From Prorocentrum cordatum (Eukaryota; Sar; Dinophyceae; Prorocentrales; Prorocentraceae), in the NCBI GenBank assembly GCA_963575745.1, contig CAUYUJ010014750.1, positions 316,049 through 380,048 of the forward strand: a DNA stretch of 64,000 nucleotides, in the 5' to 3' direction. The stretch's first letter is position 1. Each line of letters opens with the position of its first letter. Below, piece by piece: positions 60,428 to 64,000 of this stretch. The position numbers were made by a program, and so were the translations under genes. The notes beneath the pieces are model-generated. The model did not search any database. It was not told where the DNA came from and was given only the letters and a program-made list of their open reading frames with translations.

Positions 60428-63091
60428 CTACCGGCGAGTTTCCTCGCTACTAAAGCGCACCTGCCCGCGGGTTTCCCCGCTGGCTCGGGAGGCAGGGCCG
60501 TCCTGAGACGACCTGCCCGCCCTATACGGCGTATGTTTCTTCAGCTCGTGCTTGAAGGATTGCTGGCCGGCCATTACTTGTAGGAGCAACGCGCGGTCAA
60601 TACTACCTTTGGTATGACCATCGGCAGTCATATCCCGCGTGTCACACCATTGGACGCTTTCCACGATTCCGCGTTCCATCATCTGGCGGATCCAGCTGAT
60701 GTGCCCAAGCAGAGTACATTCTGTGGGCTTCTTCAGATCTTTGCTAGACAAAGACTTGAAGACAGACTCGGCATCAATAGTCAGAGTGACTTTGATACAT
60801 AGACCACCCATTTCCAATATGTTCTTTAACTGTGTGGGGGTCAATGGTCCCGAGTGTAGCTCGTGGAGCGTTACAATGGTCGGGTAGCAGTCTTCCAAGT
60901 TGTGGGCTGCTGCCAGTGTTTCCGCAGAGTAGCTCGAACGCACCTGCAGTCGATGAGACTTGCAGTATGCGTCCACCAGGTGCACGACGGGTTTCCCCGC
61001 TTGCGTGTGGCCACGCCTCAGCAGGTTAGCCCCGCGGATACCATAGCCTTTGACTTCGTCGTCTTCATCTCCGTTGAGACGACGATAGCCAGAATCGCTA
61101 TGCAGGTCGACTTCTCCTGTTGGGGTCATAGCTTGATACACGATCTTCTTCGGACCTGCCTGTAGTTTCCTGGTAACCGCGTTTAGTCGTCGTACCTGGA
61201 TGTTTGTCGGTTCCTGGATACGTTGTAGTGAGACAACATAGACCATCAGCCATACCTGCGTGATCAACGCATAGGCTAGAGCGCCACGAAGACTGACGAA
61301 CATATCAGAAATCGTCTTTGTCGCTTTGCTCTCAGGATCAGCTCCTGTGAGTTCTGGATGTGTGATAGGACGAAGCTGTTTGATGTATTCGTCCTGATCG
61401 AGAGTGACGCTCCCATCATCGGTCTTGTTATACCGAACGGCACAGTTTGTGTATGTGTGCTTGTTCAGTTTGCACTTCCCAAACGTATCTTCAACACACT
61501 TGACATACTTGTCAATAGCCTCTTCCTTCCCAGTCATATTGATGTCATCAACGTGCTTGGCTGTCAAGAGGTTTGGGCTCATCTCGAACTCTTCGTCGTA
61601 TGAAGTAGGCTGTAGCCCAAAGCTCCTAGTGATGGACCTGAGCTTCAGCGAGAATGCCCCGGGAGCATCCTTCGTGCCCGTCCCCGGCTTCAGACACCGA
61701 AGACAATGCTTTGATTCGTCATATGACTCAAAGCCTGGCAGTGTGCGAAGGACAGCTGCTGACCCAGGTGGTAGTGTGAAGCACACCACACGCTCTTTCT
61801 CGCCCGTTGCCGCGGCGAGCTCGCCATAGGTCAGTCCCTTCAAGAAAGCCATGTTGATGTCCAGGGAAGCGATGATCCACGCTTTGTTGCATGCAGCAGA
61901 ACTTGCGAGCAGTCTCTGGCTTGACCTCCTTGCCGTGCCAGAGAAGGTTTCGACATCAAAGGCTTCAAGTTCCATGAAGCCACGGAGTACCAAGCGTAAC
62001 CTGATCGTCCTTTCCATTTCGCCCTTTTCGTTCTTGACAAACTTCCATTTGTATACGTAGCGTGACGTCATGATGTTTGACGCCTTGCTTAAGTCAGTCA
62101 TCTGGAAGCATTTGTTGTCAAGCCAAGTCTTCAATTCTGTGTAGAGGGCTTTGGAAACTTTGACCGGATTTGCTTGGATGTCGGCCTTCGTGAGTAGATC
62201 GTCTTCCTTGACGACCACGGCACGTTTGGAGGCAGCGCTAACGAATACTCGCATAGTTGTGACGCTGCTGTCATCCAACAATCGGCGTTGCTGCTCGGAC
62301 AGGACGACTTTGGACATGTCTGCAGTGAAGCAGAGCTCGATGTACTTCCCATGCTCATCGGAGTCCAGATCATATTTGCTATCCGGATCCGTGGAGCATA
62401 AAGGAACGTAGTAAGAAGTGTCCATGTCGTATCCTGGCGGGTGACCCCGCTCCGGCAAGTGGCCTTGCACATCTTCACAGGTCGTAGAGACTAACACACA
62501 CGGTGTGTCTGTCATGTATGTGGGAACTGTATGCATGACTTCCTCTGTGTCAGCTTCAAGGAGTGTTCTGTCATCCATCAGTTCAGCATACCACGACTTC
62601 AAGACAAAAGCATCCAGATCTTCTTCTGTTTCCTCTATGATGGTCGGGAGCCGACCATCGTTATCCGTAGGAGGCTCCTCAGGAGCAGCTGCTGGAGGTG
62701 AATCGCTTGGTGGTGGACCATCAGCGAGTTCCTCAAACTTAGTGAGGTCTTGGTCAAATCCAGCAGACGGCTTCCTGGATTTAAGACACTGGATGATGCG
62801 TGAGTGTGTAGATCCTGTGATGTCATAGATGTTCAAGGCAGCGCCATCAGCTTCATAGTAGTGAAAACCAGGGGTCACATCATTATCATAGTGCACTAGT
62901 GTACAGCTGTCTGCATAGGGTGCAGCAGGCAACTTCGTCAGGCTCTTGGCAAGTCGTTCAGCAACAACGTTTTCAATACGAAAGTAGTTGCGTATGAGGT
63001 ACTGAAGAGCCAAGTGCACCTTAGGCGAAAGTCGGCTCGCAGCAGTCCTCTGCAGCCGACCCTGTTTCGCTGGTAGATATCCGAAAGTCAT
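60428..63091 (-). CDS. Copia-type retrotransposon reverse transcriptase-RNase H, 887 aa
   Basis: Intact frame from an ATG at 63091 to a stop at 60428. Residues ~1-320 are the integrase C-terminal tail and a Pro/Asp-rich linker. Residues ~322-560 are the reverse transcriptase: Tyr-Val-Tyr-Lys-Trp-Lys (~347), Leu-Val-Leu-Arg-Gly-Phe (~367), Ser-Leu-Asp-Ile-Asn-Met-Ala-Phe-Leu-Lys-Gly (catalytic Asp411), Leu-Lys-Pro-Gly-Thr-Gly-Thr-Lys-Asp-Ala-Pro (~467) and His-Val-Asp-Asp (Asp515, Asp516). RNase H follows with Asp-Ser-Gly-Tyr-Arg-Arg (Asp666), Ser-Ser-Tyr-Ser-Ala-Glu (Glu724), Asp-Cys-Tyr (~734) and a late Thr-Arg-Asp-Met-Thr-Ala-Asp-Gly-His-Thr-Lys. All catalytic residues are present. The ATG overlaps the upstream integrase stop as ATGA. 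GC content is moderate. The copy looks young in this half. Confidence 0.93.
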   Translation of the reverse strand: MTFGYLPAKQGRLQRTAASRLSPKVHLALQYLIRNYFRIENVVAERLAKSLTKLPAAPYADSCTLVHYDNDVTPGFHYYEADGAALNIYDITGSTHSRIIQCLKSRKPSAGFDQDLTKFEELADGPPPSDSPPAAAPEEPPTDNDGRLPTIIEETEEDLDAFVLKSWYAELMDDRTLLEADTEEVMHTVPTYMTDTPCVLVSTTCEDVQGHLPERGHPPGYDMDTSYYVPLCSTDPDSKYDLDSDEHGKYIELCFTADMSKVVLSEQQRRLLDDSSVTTMRVFVSAASKRAVVVKEDDLLTKADIQANPVKVSKALYTELKTWLDNKCFQMTDLSKASNIMTSRYVYKWKFVKNEKGEMERTIRLRLVLRGFMELEAFDVETFSGTARRSSQRLLASSAACNKAWIIASLDINMAFLKGLTYGELAAATGEKERVVCFTLPPGSAAVLRTLPGFESYDESKHCLRCLKPGTGTKDAPGAFSLKLRSITRSFGLQPTSYDEEFEMSPNLLTAKHVDDINMTGKEEAIDKYVKCVEDTFGKCKLNKHTYTNCAVRYNKTDDGSVTLDQDEYIKQLRPITHPELTGADPESKATKTISDMFVSLRGALAYALITQVWLMVYVVSLQRIQEPTNIQVRRLNAVTRKLQAGPKKIVYQAMTPTGEVDLHSDSGYRRLNGDEDDEVKGYGIRGANLLRRGHTQAGKPVVHLVDAYCKSHRLQVRSSYSAETLAAAHNLEDCYPTIVTLHELHSGPLTPTQLKNILEMGGLCIKVTLTIDAESVFKSLSSKDLKKPTECTLLGHISWIRQMMERGIVESVQWCDTRDMTADGHTKGSIDRALLLQVMAGQQSFKHELKKHTPYRAGRSSQDGPASRASGETRGQVRFSSEETRR
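60434..60447 (-). repeat. GCGAG-GAAA-CTCGC hairpin
   Basis: A 5-bp perfect stem with a GAAA tetraloop in the sense (minus) strand, inside the last codons of the Copia frame. It differs from the 60467-60480 and 63093-63106 hairpins by a compensated pair (A-T in place of G-C), with the loop unchanged. Confidence 0.85.
60467..60480 (-). repeat. GCGGG-GAAA-CCCGC hairpin
   Basis: A perfect 5-bp stem with a GAAA loop, near the 3' end of the Copia frame. The same 17-base CGGGTTTCCCCGCTGGC (plus strand) occurs at 63094-63110. Confidence 0.88.
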
Positions 63092-64000
63092 GGCGGGTTT
63101 CCCCGCTGGCAGACCGGCAATAAGGCCAATACTGTCCGAAGGGCCGTATTGTCCGATCCTATCTCGCGGACCATAAGTGCTTCGATGTACAGTGTGTGTC
63201 GTGTGTCAGGATACTGTACTCGCACTTCGCGACTGCCGACCTTCACGATGACCTGGCCTCGGTCAGGTTCGTTGCGGATGACCGGGTATGGACCACTCCA
63301 TCCACCCCAGTCGTTTTTCGTGGTGGTCGGGCGATGATAGTCCACGAGATCTCCCTCTTTGTAGTGAAATTCACCCGTAGCAGTAGTCTTCGTACGGAGA
63401 GCCCTGTTCGTCTTGGCAACAGCAGTGGCCTGCGTGATTGCCTCCAGACTAACCCTCCTGATTGTTTCCTCCCTTGAGTGATCTGATGATTCAGCGGACT
63501 GATCATGATCCAAGACAGGGAAATCGGGAAGCATAGCTGGTTGTCTGCCATACAGCGCATTGTACTGAGACACTTCATTGTAGAAGGTAAATGCGTTGCT
63601 GGCAAACAAGGCTTCATGTAAGAGACGAGTGAAATTGAGAGGGATATTTAATCTATTCAATTCTTCTCCCTTCACGTGTAAGAGGTGTCGCAGGATGCCG
63701 TTCCTAGCTTCGATAGTTGTAGCGTGTTGGCCACGCGCTCGTATACGAAGCTCTGTTCCCTTAGCCTTAAGGATGGCCTTTGCTGTATCATTATTCAGTG
63801 CTCCTTCCCCATCGGAGTATTAGATTTTAGCAGGGCCATGTTGCATCCAAGTCGTATGATAGGCATCGAGAACAGTATGCATGGCTTTATCAGGAATCTC
63901 TGTGCCAGCTGCCCAGCGAATACAACGGTCGATGATGTGAAAAAACAATATGTTCCTGTTTGTAAAAGAAAAGATCACATTCGACTTCCTCGTTGAAACG
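63088..64000 (-). pseudogene. Copia integrase, broken, runs off the right edge
   Basis: The integrase would insert element DNA into the genome. Reading inward from 64000: a frame with Glu-Glu-Val-Glu-Cys-Asp-Leu-Phe-Phe-Tyr shifts at an A6 run (63940-63945) to the frame with Ile-Ile-Asp-Arg-Cys-Ile-Arg-Trp-Ala-Ala-Gly (first catalytic Asp). A TAA at 63820-63822 interrupts Ala-Lys-Ile-stop-Tyr-Ser-Asp-Gly-Glu-Gly (second Asp). The third acidic residue is in Thr-Ile-Glu-Ala-Arg-Asn-Gly, 33 residues after the second Asp, close to the D,D35E spacing. The frame then continues to a TGA at 63088-63090, where the reverse-transcriptase frame starts. So there is one frameshift, one nonsense codon and one junction frame change. 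Gag, protease and the 5' LTR would lie beyond 64000. Confidence 0.85.
63093..63106 (-). repeat. GCGGG-GAAA-CCCGC hairpin at the integrase/RT junction
   Basis: A perfect 5-bp stem with a GAAA loop directly upstream of the ATGA overlap between integrase and reverse-transcriptase frames. Identical to the hairpin at 60467-60480 including 3 extra bases on one side. Confidence 0.88.

Noticed and set aside
1-64000. tRNA, rRNA and bacterial promoter/terminator features
   Set aside because: No cloverleaf or rRNA core was recognised by eye, and the DNA is eukaryotic; a covariance-model scan would be needed to exclude small RNAs.

Overview
The window looks like nuclear DNA from a dinoflagellate. A Prorocentrum-like species is my best guess, but no marker gene proves it. 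The reasons are: no bacterial operons or ribosome binding sites; short exons split by low-complexity introns that use GT, GC or GA donors with AG acceptors; Lys/Ser/Asp/Glu-rich proteins; a Copia polyprotein and non-LTR reverse transcriptases of the dinoflagellate type; and a very large load of satellites and microsatellites. Most of the 64 kb is repeat. I saw no rRNA, tRNA or CRISPR array.

Layout. 0.7-1.75 kb: a two-exon Lys-rich gene (minus) that ends inside a 110-bp perfect-centre palindrome. 2.8-12 kb: satellite, then a ~6.3 kb compound repeat block (copy A), satellite, poly(C) and an 11-mer array. 12.3-15.2 kb: microsatellites and a multi-exon minus-strand gene with one inverted-repeat-bounded intron. 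15.2-18.3 kb: decamer arrays and an AT-rich gap. 19-22.2 kb: two minus-strand hypothetical genes. 22.4-32.1 kb: copy B of the compound block, whose flanks are exchanged and inverted relative to copy A. 32.6-35.8 kb: a minisatellite, a C5-cytosine DNA methyltransferase gene (minus) and a 21-bp minisatellite. 36.2-38.8 kb: a complete five-exon gene (minus) in which every splice phase closes, about 530 aa. 39-41 kb: a pentamer satellite, a three-exon gene (minus) and short tandem repeats. 41.0-43.2 kb: a tyrosine-recombinase gene (plus) with a frameshift, a Tyr-to-Cys change at the expected nucleophile and an unusual membrane-like C-terminal extension. 43.2-46.7 kb: GC-rich tandem repeats and a degenerate reverse-transcriptase element (minus). 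47.3-49.3 kb: pentamer and ~90-bp satellites. 49.3-55.9 kb: less GC-rich DNA holding a decayed non-LTR retrotransposon (minus). 56-59.9 kb: gene fragments, a coding tandem repeat and an inverted repeat. 60-64 kb: most of a Copia retrotransposon (minus) with an intact RT-RNase H frame and a broken integrase, running off the right edge.

The genes are unrelated to each other and form no pathway. What joins the window is repeat biology. Two introns start with GC and end with AG exactly inside terminal inverted repeats (introner-like). A 108-bp intron carries the core motif of the ~90-bp satellite. A ~200-bp segment is cleanly inverted between copies A and B at GC palindromes. A decamer family with a fixed GACA/TGTC recurs at several unlinked loci.
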